Of a stretch of 64,000 nt of DNA, positions 1 through 8,894 are shown one piece after another. The translations under genes were made by a program, and so were the position numbers. The stretch's first letter is position 1. Each line of letters opens with the position of its first letter. Source of the stretch: Acinetobacter tianfuensis (GTDB lineage: Bacteria > Pseudomonadota > Gammaproteobacteria > Pseudomonadales > Moraxellaceae); assembly GCF_003611465.1 (NCBI RefSeq), contig NZ_RAXV01000008.1, forward strand, positions 34,918-98,917, read 5' to 3'. The notes beneath the pieces were generated by a model. The model did no database searches, had not been told where the DNA came from, and was given only the letters and a program-made list of their open reading frames with translations.

Positions 1-494
1 CTGCCAATGCCGAAGGATGCTAATGTGCCGAATAGTGCGAATAGAACAGCAAGCCATTTCCATTTAGCGCCAAGGCCGCGCTCGATATAATACATTGGGC
101 CGCCAGACATCTCGCCTTTTTCATTTTTAACACGGAATTTGACTGCAAGTACGCCTTCGCCGTATTTTGTCGCCATGCCGAATAGCGCTGTGATCCACAT
201 CCAGAAGACTGCGCCTGGGCCGCCTAGAACGCAGGCGGTTGCTACACCTGCAATGTTGCCTGTACCAATGGTGGCAGAAAGTGCAGTCATGAGCGCTGCA
301 AATTGTGAAATATCGCCTTCGTGTTTTTTAGGGTGTTTGCCAAAGACTTGTTTGAAAGCCAATGGCAGCATGCGGAATTGCCAAAAGAGCAGGCGGAGGG
401 TGAGGAATACGCCTGTACCCACGATGAGTACGAGCATGTAAGGTCCCCAGACTAAGCCGCTGAGTGTTTCCATGAGTTTTTGTAGGTCTTGCAT
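1..494 (-). CDS. Sodium:alanine symporter (AGCS family), N-terminal part
   Basis: This gene runs off the left edge; only its first 164 codons are present, against a usual family length of about 450-480. The start is the ATG at 494-492. Reading leftward gives a hydrophobic protein with the AGCS signature segment [11 protein letters not shown], followed by [10 protein letters not shown] and [12 protein letters not shown]. The family couples Na+ entry to alanine or glycine uptake across the inner membrane. It is divergent from cycA, another small-amino-acid permease, so this end of the window looks devoted to alanine/glycine uptake. Family assignment is firm; the exact substrate is inferred. Confidence 0.9.
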   Translation of the reverse strand, partial: MQDLQKLMETLSGLVWGPYMLVLIVGTGVFLTLRLLFWQFRMLPLAFKQVFGKHPKKHEGDISQFAALMTALSATIGTGNIAGVATACVLGGPGAVFWMWITALFGMATKYGEGVLAVKFRVKNEKGEMSGGPMYYIERGLGAKWKWLAVLFALFGTLASFGIG

Positions 495-813
495 CGTATC
501 TCTTCTTATATGTCCAAATTATGTTTTATGATCTTGAACCTAGCAAGCGTTGTGCCATGTGTTCGCAAATCCCTGCGTAGACGTGTTTTTTTATGTGATA
601 AGTACTTTTTTTGGCTTTTATTAATTCGTTTGCTTTCAAGCATAGATTAAAAAGCACAGTTCTTTTTTAATTGATATTCAAAAATTTGTATATAAGAAAA
701 ATAAATTAATTTTAAGACTTAAGGAGGAAATACAGATCATGGCAATATTTTTTTGTATTTTATAAACCATTTCAGTTAATTTGTGCCGATTGGACACTGA
801 AGTTGAATTAAGA
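495..813. other. Divergent intergenic region between AGCS symporter and cycA
   Basis: This AT-rich gap must hold the promoters of both divergent transporters. The only structured item I see is an eight-codon reading frame at 739-765 with a strong Shine-Dalgarno sequence at 721-727. I could not identify a riboswitch fold or a convincing -35/-10 pair. Confidence 0.5.
739..765 (+). CDS. Possible eight-residue leader peptide upstream of cycA
   Basis: ATG at 739 is preceded by a near-perfect ribosome site, AAGGAGG at 721-727, and encodes MAIFFCIL followed by TAA. It is in the same frame as cycA, 25 codons upstream of the cycA ATG, whose own ribosome site is weak. This could be a leader peptide controlling cycA, or chance. 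An ancestral longer N-terminus cut by a stop is less likely, because cycA homologues begin near the ATG at 814. Confidence 0.3.
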   Translation: MAIFFCIL

Positions 814-2217
814 ATGAATCATCAAAACAATGGATCGCCAGCTGAATCAGGCGATCTGCAACGCAGCCTGTCTAACCGCCATCTGCAATTAATTGCCATT
901 GGCGGTGCGATTGGTACAGGCTTGTTTATGGGATCAGGAAAGACCATCAGTCTTGCGGGGCCATCAATTCTAGTGATCTATATGATTATTGGTTTTATGG
1001 TTTTTTTAGTGATGCGCGCTTTAGGAGAGCTGCTGCTGTCAAATTTGCAGTATAAGTCTTTTATCGATTTCGCAACGGATCTGATTGGCCCGTGGGCGGG
1101 CTATTTTGTCGGATGGACCTATTGGCTATGCTGGATTACCATCGGTATCGCGGATTTATCTGCCATTATCTATTATCTGCAGTTCTTTAATGGCGGTAAC
1201 CCATTCTCGCCAGAAGAAGGGGTGATGATCAGTATTGCCGCCATTGTCTTTATCATGGGTTTAAACTTAGTCACTGTAAAGCTGTTTGGTGAACTTGAGT
1301 TCTGGTTTGCCTTAATTAAAATCATCGCGATTGTGGTTTTAATCGGTGTGGGCTTGTGGATGATCTTTAGCGGTTTTACTTCTACAGCAGGTGAAGTGGC
1401 GTCATTTACGCATTTGTGGTCACATGGCGGGCTGCTCCCGACAGGTGTAACAGGCTTCTTGGCTGGCTTCCAGATTGCGATTTTCGCCTTTGTAGGCGTG
1501 GAGCTGGTCGGTACAACAGCTGCGGAAACCAAAGACCCTGAAATTAACTTGCCTAAAGCGGTGAACTCAATTCCAATCCGTATCATTGTTTTCTATGTGC
1601 TGGCATTGGTTATTGTCATGTCGGTTACGCCATGGAATAAAATTGATCCATCTATTTCACCCTTTGTGAACTTGTTCAGCCAAGCAGGTATTGCAGCAGC
1701 GGCTATTATTATGAATTTGGTTGTACTGTCTTCTGTCATGTCGTCTATGAACAGCGGTGTATTCTCTACATCACGCATGCTGTTTGGTTTGTCACGTGAA
1801 GAGCAGGGCCCGAAAGCCTTTGGTCATTTAAATAAACGTGCAGTGCCTGCAAATGCATTGTATTTCTCTGCAGTATGTTTGCTGCTGGGCGCGGCATTGC
1901 AGTACTTTGTTCCAAATACGGTAGAAGCTTTCACTTTGGCAACGACGCTGTCTACGATTTTGTTTATCTGCGTATGGCTGATGATTATTTGGAGCTATAT
2001 CGTGTATTACAAAACCCGCCCTGAACTGCATGCAAAATCTACGTTTAAATTGCCGGGCGGTTTGTTTACTTGCTGGCTGGTGATCATCTTCTTTATTGGC
2101 ATGATTTATGTGCTTTCTTTAGAAGCGGATACTATGAAAGCTTTGATGGTGAGCCCAATTTGGTTCGTCATTTTGATTATTGGTTATTTCGGATTCTACA
2201 AACCGAAACATAAATAA
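814..2217 (+). CDS. cycA: D-serine/D-alanine/glycine permease CycA
   Basis: This 467-residue amino acid-polyamine-organocation permease imports D-alanine, D-serine and glycine with protons across the inner membrane. It follows E. coli CycA closely: RHLQLIAIGGAIGTGLFMGSG-type N-terminus, GELLLSN, the FVGVELVGTTAAETKDPE segment in the middle, NSIPIRI and NSGVFSTSRMLFGL. About twelve hydrophobic helices are visible. I chose ATG 814 because it puts the conserved RSLSNRH segment about 17 residues in, as in homologues; a TTG at 781 in the same frame is possible. A strong hairpin terminator follows. Confidence 0.93.
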   Translation: MNHQNNGSPAESGDLQRSLSNRHLQLIAIGGAIGTGLFMGSGKTISLAGPSILVIYMIIGFMVFLVMRALGELLLSNLQYKSFIDFATDLIGPWAGYFVGWTYWLCWITIGIADLSAIIYYLQFFNGGNPFSPEEGVMISIAAIVFIMGLNLVTVKLFGELEFWFALIKIIAIVVLIGVGLWMIFSGFTSTAGEVASFTHLWSHGGLLPTGVTGFLAGFQIAIFAFVGVELVGTTAAETKDPEINLPKAVNSIPIRIIVFYVLALVIVMSVTPWNKIDPSISPFVNLFSQAGIAAAAIIMNLVVLSSVMSSMNSGVFSTSRMLFGLSREEQGPKAFGHLNKRAVPANALYFSAVCLLLGAALQYFVPNTVEAFTLATTLSTILFICVWLMIIWSYIVYYKTRPELHAKSTFKLPGGLFTCWLVIIFFIGMIYVLSLEADTMKALMVSPIWFVILIIGYFGFYKPKHK

Positions 2218-2235
2218 TCGAAGCAAAAGCTAAAA

Positions 2236-2263
2236 AACGCCAGTCAATGACTGGCGTTTTTTT
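2236..2263 (+). terminator. Rho-independent terminator after cycA
   Basis: The inverted repeat ACGCCAGTC / GACTGGCGT has a three-base loop and is flanked by A6 on the left and T7 on the right. It lies about 20 bp after the cycA stop. Confidence 0.9.
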
Positions 2264-2351
2264 ATAACTGGCGATAATCTCTAGCGTTTATTGTTTTGGT
2301 CACGAAAGTGATTGCGTTATACTCTAACAAACATACCAAATAGGTGAACAG

Positions 2352-2582
2352 ATGCGCCAATTCATTTGCTGCATGAGTTTATGCGCCCTAAGTTCCGCTT
2401 TTGTCGGCTGCGGCCAGTCTGGCGCATTACAGCTGCCAAGCGACCCAAATTATGACAAACGTTCGAAATATTTGCTCTATTCAGATGCAGATGCACAAAA
2501 AAAAGCTGAAAATTCGCGTGAAGAAGCGTCAGTTCAGCAACCTTTAACCGATGAAGCTGCGCCTTCAGAAAATACACCTTAA
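2352..2582 (+). CDS. lptM: LPS translocon maturation lipoprotein LptM (YifL family)
   Basis: This 76-residue lipoprotein has a short signal peptide, a lipobox ending FVGC near residues 17-20, then CGQSGALQLP, which matches the CGLKGPLYFP start of mature E. coli YifL/LptM. In E. coli, LptM helps the LptDE outer-membrane LPS translocon fold with native disulfides. Its place directly ahead of the lysA-dapF block mirrors the yifL-dapF-xerC order in enterics, which supports the call. The C-terminal half is acidic and low in complexity. Start ATG 2352 has a weak AGGTG ribosome site. Confidence 0.8.
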   Translation: MRQFICCMSLCALSSAFVGCGQSGALQLPSDPNYDKRSKYLLYSDADAQKKAENSREEASVQQPLTDEAAPSENTP

Positions 2583-2605
2583 TTCATTTAAGCAAGGATA
2601 CATTC

Positions 2606-3850
2606 ATGAGTTTCACCCGTATTAATGGGGTTTTGCATGCAGAGCAATGTTCTTTACAGATGCTTGCAGAGCAATATGGTACACCGCTATATGTTTATTC
2701 TAAGGGCGCTTTTGAAAAGCATTACTTAGATATGGACCGTGCATTTAACTTTATCGATCACCAAATTTGTTTTGCGGTAAAGTCAAACTCAAATATTGCG
2801 GTTTTGAATGTATTAGCGAAGCTTGGCGCCGGTTTTGATATTGTGACTGGCGGTGAATTAGCGCGTGTTTTAAAAGCTGGCGGTGATGCTTCTAAGATCG
2901 TATTTTCTGGTCTGGGCAAGACTGAAGCAGATATTCAAAAAGCGCTGGAAGTCGGCATTGCTTGCTTTAATGTCGAATCTTATGCAGAACTTGACCGCAT
3001 TCAAAAAGTGGCTGCTGGCTTAAATGTAAAAGCGCCAATTTCTTTGCGCGTCAATCCTGATGTAGATGCTAAAACGCATCCATACATTTCAACAGGCTTA
3101 AAAGAAAATAAATTTGGTATCCCTTCAGACAGCGTATATGAAACGTATCAATATGCAGCGTCTTTGCCAAACTTAGATGTTGTCGGCATTGACTGCCACA
3201 TTGGTTCACAGCTGACAGAAACACAGCCTTTTGTTGATGCGCTGGACCGTGTAATTGTGATGATCGAAGAGCTGAAAACGCTGGGTATCGAGTTGAAGCA
3301 CATTGATATTGGCGGCGGTCTAGGTGTCACTTATAAAGATGAAACGCCTCCTTCGGTAGAAGAATATGCCAATGCGATGAAGCCTGCTTTAGAGAAATTA
3401 GGCTTAAAAGTATATATGGAACCAGGCCGCAGTATTTCTGCCAATGCAGGTACATTGCTGACTAAAGTTGATTTGCTTAAACCGACGAATCACCGCAATT
3501 TTGCCATTATTGATGCAGCGATGAATGACCTGATCCGCCCAGCGCTCTATGAAGCATGGATGGATATTCAGGAAGTGACGCCTAATAAAAATGCTGAACG
3601 CAAAGAATGGGATGTTGTTGGCGCGATTTGTGAAACAGGCGATTTTCTAGGCAAAGAGCGTGAACTTGCAATTGAGCAAAATGATGTGCTGGCAGTATTA
3701 GGTGCAGGCGCTTACGGTTTTGTCATGAGTTCGAACTACAACAGCCGCGGCCGCGCTGCTGAAGTCATGGTTGCGGGTGATCAGTCTTATTTGATCCGCG
3801 AGCGTGAGACGATTGAATCGCTTTGGGAACGCGAACGTCTTTTGCCTTAA
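2606..3850 (+). CDS. lysA: Diaminopimelate decarboxylase LysA
   Basis: A PLP enzyme of 414 residues that converts meso-diaminopimelate to L-lysine, the last step of lysine synthesis. The PLP lysine is in FAVKSNSN (K59). Further fold-type III markers are DCHIGSQ, the glycine-rich HIDIGGGLG, EPGRSISANAG and the active-site CETGDFLG near the C-terminus. It begins 23 bp after lptM with an AAGGA ribosome site and is followed 13 bp later by dapF, which makes the substrate, so the two are almost certainly co-transcribed. Confidence 0.97.
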   Translation: MSFTRINGVLHAEQCSLQMLAEQYGTPLYVYSKGAFEKHYLDMDRAFNFIDHQICFAVKSNSNIAVLNVLAKLGAGFDIVTGGELARVLKAGGDASKIVFSGLGKTEADIQKALEVGIACFNVESYAELDRIQKVAAGLNVKAPISLRVNPDVDAKTHPYISTGLKENKFGIPSDSVYETYQYAASLPNLDVVGIDCHIGSQLTETQPFVDALDRVIVMIEELKTLGIELKHIDIGGGLGVTYKDETPPSVEEYANAMKPALEKLGLKVYMEPGRSISANAGTLLTKVDLLKPTNHRNFAIIDAAMNDLIRPALYEAWMDIQEVTPNKNAERKEWDVVGAICETGDFLGKERELAIEQNDVLAVLGAGAYGFVMSSNYNSRGRAAEVMVAGDQSYLIRERETIESLWERERLLP

Positions 3851-3863
3851 GGGATAATTCGAG

Positions 3864-4709
3864 ATGTTATTAGAATTTACTAAAATGCATGGTCTAGGCA
3901 ATGACTTTTTAGTGGTTGATTTAATCAGCCAGCGTGCCTATTTAGATACTTTAACAATTCAGCGTATGGCTGACCGCAATTTTGGTATCGGTTTTGACCA
4001 GCTGCTGGTTGTTGAGCCGCCAGACGAGCCGACAGCCGATTTTAAATACCGTATTTTTAATGCAGATGGTTCAGAAGTTGAGCAGTGCGGCAACGGTGTG
4101 CGCTGTTTTGCGCGTTTTGTGCATGAGCGCCAGCTCACCACAAAAACCAAAATTAAAGTACAGACGAAGTCGGGTATTGTAGAGCCTGAGCTTGGCCCAA
4201 ATGGCTGGGTTCGCGTTAATATGGGTTATCCGAAGTTTCTGCCGCATGAGATTCCTTTCATTGCAGATGAAGCTGAGAGCTTGTATGACTTGGCATTGCC
4301 AGATGGTGAAAGCTTGGTGATTGACGTTGTCAGCATGGGTAATCCGCATGCTGTCACTATTGTGCCAGATGTTTTAAAAGCGGATGTGCCGCGTTTAGGC
4401 CCGCAGGTTGAGTCGCATGAGCGCTTCCCAGCACGTGTAAATGCGGGCTTTATGCAGATTATTGACGATAAGCATGCGCGTTTGCGTGTATTTGAGCGCG
4501 GTGTGGGTGAAACATTGGCTTGCGGTACAGGCGCTTGCGCTGCTGCTGTATCGGGCATGCGCCGCGGCTTGCTGTCAAATAGCGTGGAAATTGAGCTTGC
4601 CGGCGGTAAGCTGCAAATTGAATGGCGTGAAGGTGATGTAGTTTGGATGACTGGTCCAACAGCAACTGTTTATGAAGGCCGTTTAGATTTGCGTTACTTC
4701 CAAGGTTAA
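3864..4709 (+). CDS. dapF: Diaminopimelate epimerase DapF
   Basis: A 281-residue cytoplasmic enzyme that interconverts LL- and meso-diaminopimelate, supplying both lysine and peptidoglycan synthesis. Both catalytic cysteines are visible: C75 in [13 protein letters not shown] and the second in [14 protein letters not shown]. The N-terminus [15 protein letters not shown] is typical. It sits between lysA and a terminator, with xerC two genes downstream as in other Gammaproteobacteria. Confidence 0.97.
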   Translation: MLLEFTKMHGLGNDFLVVDLISQRAYLDTLTIQRMADRNFGIGFDQLLVVEPPDEPTADFKYRIFNADGSEVEQCGNGVRCFARFVHERQLTTKTKIKVQTKSGIVEPELGPNGWVRVNMGYPKFLPHEIPFIADEAESLYDLALPDGESLVIDVVSMGNPHAVTIVPDVLKADVPRLGPQVESHERFPARVNAGFMQIIDDKHARLRVFERGVGETLACGTGACAAAVSGMRRGLLSNSVEIELAGGKLQIEWREGDVVWMTGPTATVYEGRLDLRYFQG

Positions 4710-4732
4710 GCTGAATATCACTGCACAAAAGG

Positions 4733-4758
4733 GCACTTTCATTTGAAGGTGCTTTTTT
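4733..4758 (+). terminator. Terminator after dapF
   Basis: GCACTTTCA / TGAAGGTGC forms a nine-pair stem with one G-T pair and a two-base loop, then T6. The T tract reaches the in-frame ATG at 4759, which argues against that codon as the start of the next gene. Confidence 0.75.
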
Positions 4759-4809
4759 ATGTCTGAAATTCCGCTATGCTATGAAAATGTATGGAAACAC
4801 AAGTGCGTT

Positions 4810-5412
4810 ATGACACAGCTGATCTTTTTACCAGGGGCATCTGGCAGTACTGATTTTTGGGCACCCTTGGCCATAAAGCTCCAAGACTACCCAGATCAGA
4901 AAATCGTCGCTTATCCTGCTTTTGCAAATGAGCCAGCCCATGATGATGTACAGGATTTTTCAAGTTTAAGCCGCTATGTGCTGGATCATATTCAGGACGA
5001 GTGCATTATTATTGCGCAGTCTATGGGCGGAATATTTGCTGTGCAGGCTGCGCTTGAAAAGCCCGAAAAGGTAAAAGGACTGGTATTGATTGCAACTTCT
5101 GGCGGGATCGATATGACTGCTTTTCAAGTTGAAGACTGGCGTACTGCGTATCAGCAGCACTATTTAAATTATCCAGACTGGTTTAGCACAGTAAAACTAG
5201 ACTATGCAGCGCAGCTGGAAAATATTCGACAGCCAGTACTGCAGTTATGGGGGGATGCGGATCTCATCAGTCCTGTGGCCGTAGGTGAGTTTTTGCAGCA
5301 GCAATTAGCATCTTCTTCTCTGCATGTGGTTGCAGGCGGTGATCATCTCTTTGCCTCAAGTCATGCAGATATTTGCGCCGTGCATATTTCTGCATTTTTA
5401 AAGCAGTTTTAG
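4810..5412 (+). CDS. Alpha/beta hydrolase
   Basis: A 200-residue cytoplasmic alpha/beta-hydrolase fold protein. The oxyanion-hole region FLPGASGS is near the start, the nucleophile elbow is AQSMGG, the acid is in LWGDADLISP and the histidine in GGDHLFASSH, so the catalytic triad appears complete. ATG 4810 gives the natural start MTQLIFLPG; an in-frame ATG at 4759 lies against the dapF terminator and adds no conserved sequence. It ends eight bases before xerC. The substrate cannot be predicted. Confidence 0.8.
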   Translation: MTQLIFLPGASGSTDFWAPLAIKLQDYPDQKIVAYPAFANEPAHDDVQDFSSLSRYVLDHIQDECIIIAQSMGGIFAVQAALEKPEKVKGLVLIATSGGIDMTAFQVEDWRTAYQQHYLNYPDWFSTVKLDYAAQLENIRQPVLQLWGDADLISPVAVGEFLQQQLASSSLHVVAGGDHLFASSHADICAVHISAFLKQF

Positions 5413-5420
5413 GAGAGAGA

Positions 5421-6347
5421 ATGTCCAAGGTTTTTGATCCTCAAAATTTGCTTGGCATGTGGCTCAAAGAGCGCAAAATACAAAATCAGTCAGAACATAC
5501 ACTGCTGGCTTATGAGCGTGATGTCAGTGATTTTTTAGCCTTTTGTGAACATAAAAATCTGCCGCTGGCCGATGTGGAAACAGCAGATTTGCGTGAATAT
5601 TTAGGTTCAAAAGTTGAACGGCAGCAATTAAGTCCCAGCAGTTTGCAGCGGATGCTGTCTGCAATCCGCCAATTTATGAAATGGGCTGAGCAAGGGCAGT
5701 ATTTAGCATTCAATCCTGCTGACGACTATCAGCTGAAGCGTCAATCCAGACCTTTGCCAGGCATGATTGATATTGAAACCATACAGCAGATATTGGATCA
5801 GCCAGCGCCTGAGGCCGAGGGACAGCAGCAAATGTGGCTGCGTGATAAAGCCATTTTAGAATTGCTGTATTCCAGCGGCTTGCGTTTAGCAGAAGTACAG
5901 TCACTGCGTATCAAAGATCTGGATTTTAACCGGCAGCTGCTGCGGATCACAGGTAAAGGCAATAAAACGCGAATTGTGCCATTTGGCACAAAAGCAAAAG
6001 ATGCCGTTATGCAGTGGCTGCAGGTTTATCCGCTATGGCAGGGAGATTTTGTGCCAGATGCTCATGTATTTATTACACAAAAAGGCAATCCCTTGGGAGC
6101 GCGGCAAATTGAAAACCGCGTTAAGCTGCAGGCGCAGCGGGCTGGAGTGAATGTAGATTTACACCCGCATTTGCTCCGTCATTGTTTTGCCACTCATATG
6201 CTGTCCAATAGCGGTGACTTGCGCGCCGTGCAAGAAATGTTAGGACACAGCAATCTGACCACCACGCAGATTTATACACATGTTGACTTTGATCATTTAG
6301 CGCAAGTCTATGATCAGGCGCATCCGCGGGCGCAGAGGACAAAATAA
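5421..6347 (+). CDS. xerC: Site-specific tyrosine recombinase XerC
   Basis: A 308-residue tyrosine recombinase that, with XerD, resolves chromosome dimers at dif during division. All catalytic residues are visible: R155 (SSGLRLAEV), K179 (GKGNKTR), H250 and R253 (HPHLLRH), H276 (LGHSNLTTTQ) and nucleophile Y285 (IYTHV). The N-terminal SAM-like core-binding domain spans about residues 8-95. The start ATG at 5421 has an AGGAGAGA ribosome site. I call it XerC rather than XerD from its place downstream of dapF. Confidence 0.93.
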   Translation: MSKVFDPQNLLGMWLKERKIQNQSEHTLLAYERDVSDFLAFCEHKNLPLADVETADLREYLGSKVERQQLSPSSLQRMLSAIRQFMKWAEQGQYLAFNPADDYQLKRQSRPLPGMIDIETIQQILDQPAPEAEGQQQMWLRDKAILELLYSSGLRLAEVQSLRIKDLDFNRQLLRITGKGNKTRIVPFGTKAKDAVMQWLQVYPLWQGDFVPDAHVFITQKGNPLGARQIENRVKLQAQRAGVNVDLHPHLLRHCFATHMLSNSGDLRAVQEMLGHSNLTTTQIYTHVDFDHLAQVYDQAHPRAQRTK

Positions 6348-6716
6348 TCGGGTTAATGAAGATCTTGAATGTTTAGTTTTGGGTAAGCGGCAGAGGGCTT
6401 TATGCTTAATTTTAAATGAGCAGCTTAACGGCAGAGCGTTGACATAAAAGCATATAAATAGACCATAAGCAGATATGGACAAAATGCTGTAAAGCACATA
6501 AATTAACTCGGAAAAATGCATAAATGACATGAATATTGCTGTAAAAAAAGGCAATTAAAACTAATGTAGAATAATAAATGTTCATTTATTCACGTATAAA
6601 ATGCATGTAAAGCGCGTATGAACCGAATAGTTTTATAGACATCTCAAAGGCAAAAGCTGCTTTGTTGTCTTAAGTTTAGCCGCCACAGAATTTGATTTAG
6701 AAACTAGGCAAAAACA
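6348..6716. other. Intergenic region without recognised gene
   Basis: This AT-rich gap lies between xerC and a hypothetical gene. A TTGACA motif occurs at 6439-6444 but no good -10 box follows at 17 bp. I see no clear xerC terminator and no conserved reading frame. Confidence 0.4.
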
Positions 6717-7088
6717 ATGATTCAGGATATTCAAGTAAAGTATGAGCAGTTGAGCTCAAAGCAAAAAGAAATGTTTGCTGGTTATGGCTTAAGACAGATT
6801 AAGCATTTTGTAGATATCAGTCTGCCTAAAATTGAAGCTGCGCTGCCGCAGGGCGCTCGTGTGCAGGGTATTAACGCTGACGGTAAGGTCATTGCCTATA
6901 ACCCAGGCACGAAAGAATATTTAATTTGGATTTCAGACCTGCAGTGGCAGCGCTATACCAAAGCTGACTTAGCGGTAGACATGAAAGAAGATGCGATGGC
7001 GATTTGGCAAGTTTTTGGCTTAAAAAATTATGAACTTATCGATTTAAGCCATGTGCACCGTGATTTTTTAGAAAATCAAACTGTTTAA
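6717..7088 (+). CDS. Hypothetical protein
   Basis: A 123-residue soluble protein, MIQDIQVKYEQLSSKQ at the start, with no signal peptide, membrane segment or motif that I recognise. It is rich in charged residues and has a central strand-rich section (RVQGINADGKVIAYNPGTKEYLIW). A strong terminator follows directly, so it is a real transcription unit on its own. Codon use looks like its neighbours. Function unknown. Confidence 0.7.
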   Translation: MIQDIQVKYEQLSSKQKEMFAGYGLRQIKHFVDISLPKIEAALPQGARVQGINADGKVIAYNPGTKEYLIWISDLQWQRYTKADLAVDMKEDAMAIWQVFGLKNYELIDLSHVHRDFLENQTV

Positions 7089-7109
7089 AGCTAAGCTAAA
7101 GCGCTATCC

Positions 7110-7137
7110 AAAAAGCGAAGGTTTGACCTTCGCTTTT
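7110..7137 (+). terminator. Terminator after the hypothetical gene
   Basis: AAAAGCGAAGG / CCTTCGCTTTT forms an 11-pair stem with a four-base loop. The symmetric A/T flanks allow it to act on both strands, so it may also serve the convergent Lrp-family gene. Confidence 0.85.
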
Positions 7138-7157
7138 GCTTTTATTGGGGCCTGTAT

Positions 7158-7652
7158 TTATAAATCGTCCAGCGGCAGCTGATAGCTTTGCTTGATAATT
7201 TGGCTTGGAACGTCTGTTTTGACACTGGTAATGCCATTTTTCTTGGTCAGATGAGCAGATTGAAATTTACGGTAACTTTCTAAGTCAGGCACAACCACTT
7301 TCAGCATTGCATCACATTCACCTAAAATAATATAGCATTCCATTACTTGCGGCAGTTCTTTCATCGCTTCAATAAACGTATCAATGGTTTCGGCATCTTG
7401 TCCAACCAGCCAAATGCGGGAGAACAGTAAAAGCTGAAAACCTATTTTTTGCGGATCGACGACCGTGGTATAGCTTTGAATAACGCCTGCCTCTTCTAGG
7501 AGCTTGACTCTGCGTAAGCAGGAAGAGGGCGACAAGCCAATATGTTTAGCTAAGTCTATATTTTGCATACGGCCGTTGTTTTGCAATGATGAAATGATAC
7601 TTTTATCAATACGGTCGAGCTTTACTAGAACAGACTTGGAAGATATTTTCAT
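7158..7652 (-). CDS. Lrp/AsnC family transcriptional regulator
   Basis: A 164-residue regulator with the two-part Lrp layout. The N-terminal winged helix-turn-helix (about residues 10-70) includes LDRIDKSIISSLQNNGR, and the C-terminal RAM ligand-binding domain (about 80-155) includes ECYIILGECDAMLKVVVPD. It is divergent from a LysE-type amino acid exporter, a common arrangement in which the regulator senses an amino acid and switches on its export. A near-consensus Lrp box sits just upstream of its own start codon, which suggests autoregulation. Effector unknown. Confidence 0.9.
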   Translation of the reverse strand: MKISSKSVLVKLDRIDKSIISSLQNNGRMQNIDLAKHIGLSPSSCLRRVKLLEEAGVIQSYTTVVDPQKIGFQLLLFSRIWLVGQDAETIDTFIEAMKELPQVMECYIILGECDAMLKVVVPDLESYRKFQSAHLTKKNGITSVKTDVPSQIIKQSYQLPLDDL

Positions 7653-7656
7653 AAAA

Positions 7657-7671
7657 TAGAATATAATTCTA
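7657..7671. promoter_or_regulatory. Lrp-type operator box
   Basis: TAGAATATAATTCTA matches the 15-base E. coli Lrp consensus YAGHAWATTWTDCTR at 14 of 15 positions by eye, and has palindromic arms TAGAAT/ATTCTA. A second, half-matching copy starts at 7688 (TAGAATATTT). Both lie between the divergent regulator and LysE genes, so they probably control both. Confidence 0.65.
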
Positions 7672-7763
7672 AAAATAATTACTTTATTAGAATATTTGAA
7701 ATCCTATTTTATCGCAATTCGCAGATACTGTTTTTTCTGTCAGTACAGCGATAGGAAAAGGAA

Positions 7764-8369
7764 ATGTCTGTATTAGTACTCTTTGCTTTAACGGTTACGC
7801 CGCTTATTTTTACACCTGGGCCAGATATGCTGTTTGTGCTGTCCCAAGTTATGGGTAAAGACGCAAAAGCAGGCTTGATGGCAACGCTAGGTATCTGTTC
7901 AGGCTATTTGGTGCATTCAATTTTGGTTGCTGTAGGTTTAGCTGCAATTATTGTCTCGTTCCCTCTTTTATTTGAAACCATTCGCTGGCTGGGTATTGCT
8001 TATTTAATTTATCTGGCAGTGAGCTTGCTGAAATCTGTATTGAGTAAAAATACGATCCGTATTGAAAATAAAAGCAGCAGCTCGCCAATTAAAAAAGGTT
8101 TTTTTACCGCACTGCTGAATCCGAAAGGTATGCTGATTTATTTTGCAATTCTGCCTCAATTTATTGATAAATCAGGCAGTACTGTTGTGCAAGGTTTAAT
8201 CTTATCTTGTGTGTTTATTGCTTTAATTTTTATTGTGTACTGTTCTCTAAGTTTAATCTTTGCTCAAATCAGCCAAAAAACGCAGATTGATGCACGTAAG
8301 CAGAAGTGGGTTGATGGTGTCTCTGGAGGTCTGATCGGCTTGGCTGCTGCTTGGCTGATTGCAAATTAA
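7764..8369 (+). CDS. LysE family amino acid exporter
   Basis: A 201-residue inner-membrane protein with about six hydrophobic helices and the LysE/RhtB N-terminal motif TPGPDMLFV at about residues 17-25. The GLMATLGICSGYLVH segment and the LLNPKGMLIYFAILPQF segment are also typical. Members export basic amino acids, homoserine/threonine or others, driven by the proton gradient. The divergent Lrp-type regulator and the boxes between them suggest induction by the exported amino acid. Which amino acid cannot be read from sequence. Confidence 0.9.
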   Translation: MSVLVLFALTVTPLIFTPGPDMLFVLSQVMGKDAKAGLMATLGICSGYLVHSILVAVGLAAIIVSFPLLFETIRWLGIAYLIYLAVSLLKSVLSKNTIRIENKSSSSPIKKGFFTALLNPKGMLIYFAILPQFIDKSGSTVVQGLILSCVFIALIFIVYCSLSLIFAQISQKTQIDARKQKWVDGVSGGLIGLAAAWLIAN

Positions 8370-8390
8370 AAATCTTCGGGTTCAACATGT

Positions 8391-8418
8391 AAAAGCCTAT
8401 GCCATGCATGGGCTTTTT
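8391..8418 (+). terminator. Terminator after the LysE-type gene
   Basis: AAGCCTATGC / GCATGGGCTT pairs over ten positions with one G-T pair and a CAT loop, followed by T5. Confidence 0.75.
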
Positions 8419-8894
8419 ATTTTTGTGCTGAATCATTGCGCATGAAAATAAATTGCGAGCTTTGTTACATGTTTTACTCAGCAGTTCTTGAGCCATAAAT
8501 GCTGAAAATGAGTGTTTGAAAAGTAATCCTCTATCTTTAATGACAGGTTAAATTTTGACATTTAAAGTATCTTTATTGAGCTTTTCGGGCAGGGCAATAA
8601 TCATTTTTAGCTATTTAATCAGAACTTCTGATGTGTGTAATAAGATGAAAAAATAATAAAAATCAAAGATTAAAAAATAACTAAATAATCTTTGGAATTA
8701 GACAAATAAATAAGCGATTGAAAAGTGTGAACGCCAAGTTCAAGGAATTTTACGCATTTTTACAGGTCTTTCGATAATTGTGACTTGACCGAAATGCCAT
8801 ACACACTGCAAGATAGGGCACCTAAAAAATTTTAAGTGAAGAGTTATTATAACTTTTCATAACATTTACATTTGCTAAAACAGCCGAGGATTAC
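8419..8894. other. Long AT-rich upstream region of etfBA
   Basis: No gene is supported here. The segment presumably carries the etfBA promoter. A TTGACC at about 8786 is followed by weak -10 candidates only, so I do not assign a promoter. I found no known RNA fold. Confidence 0.4.

Noticed and set aside
739..813. Loss of the cycA N-terminus through a nonsense mutation
   Set aside because: The ATG at 814 already gives the length and alignment expected for CycA; the upstream codons do not resemble the family.
1173..1586. A 137-codon minus-strand frame inside cycA
   Set aside because: cycA is conserved across its full length, so this is a shadow.
4759..4809. Upstream ATG start for the alpha/beta hydrolase
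   Set aside because: It abuts the T tract of the dapF terminator and adds no conserved residues.
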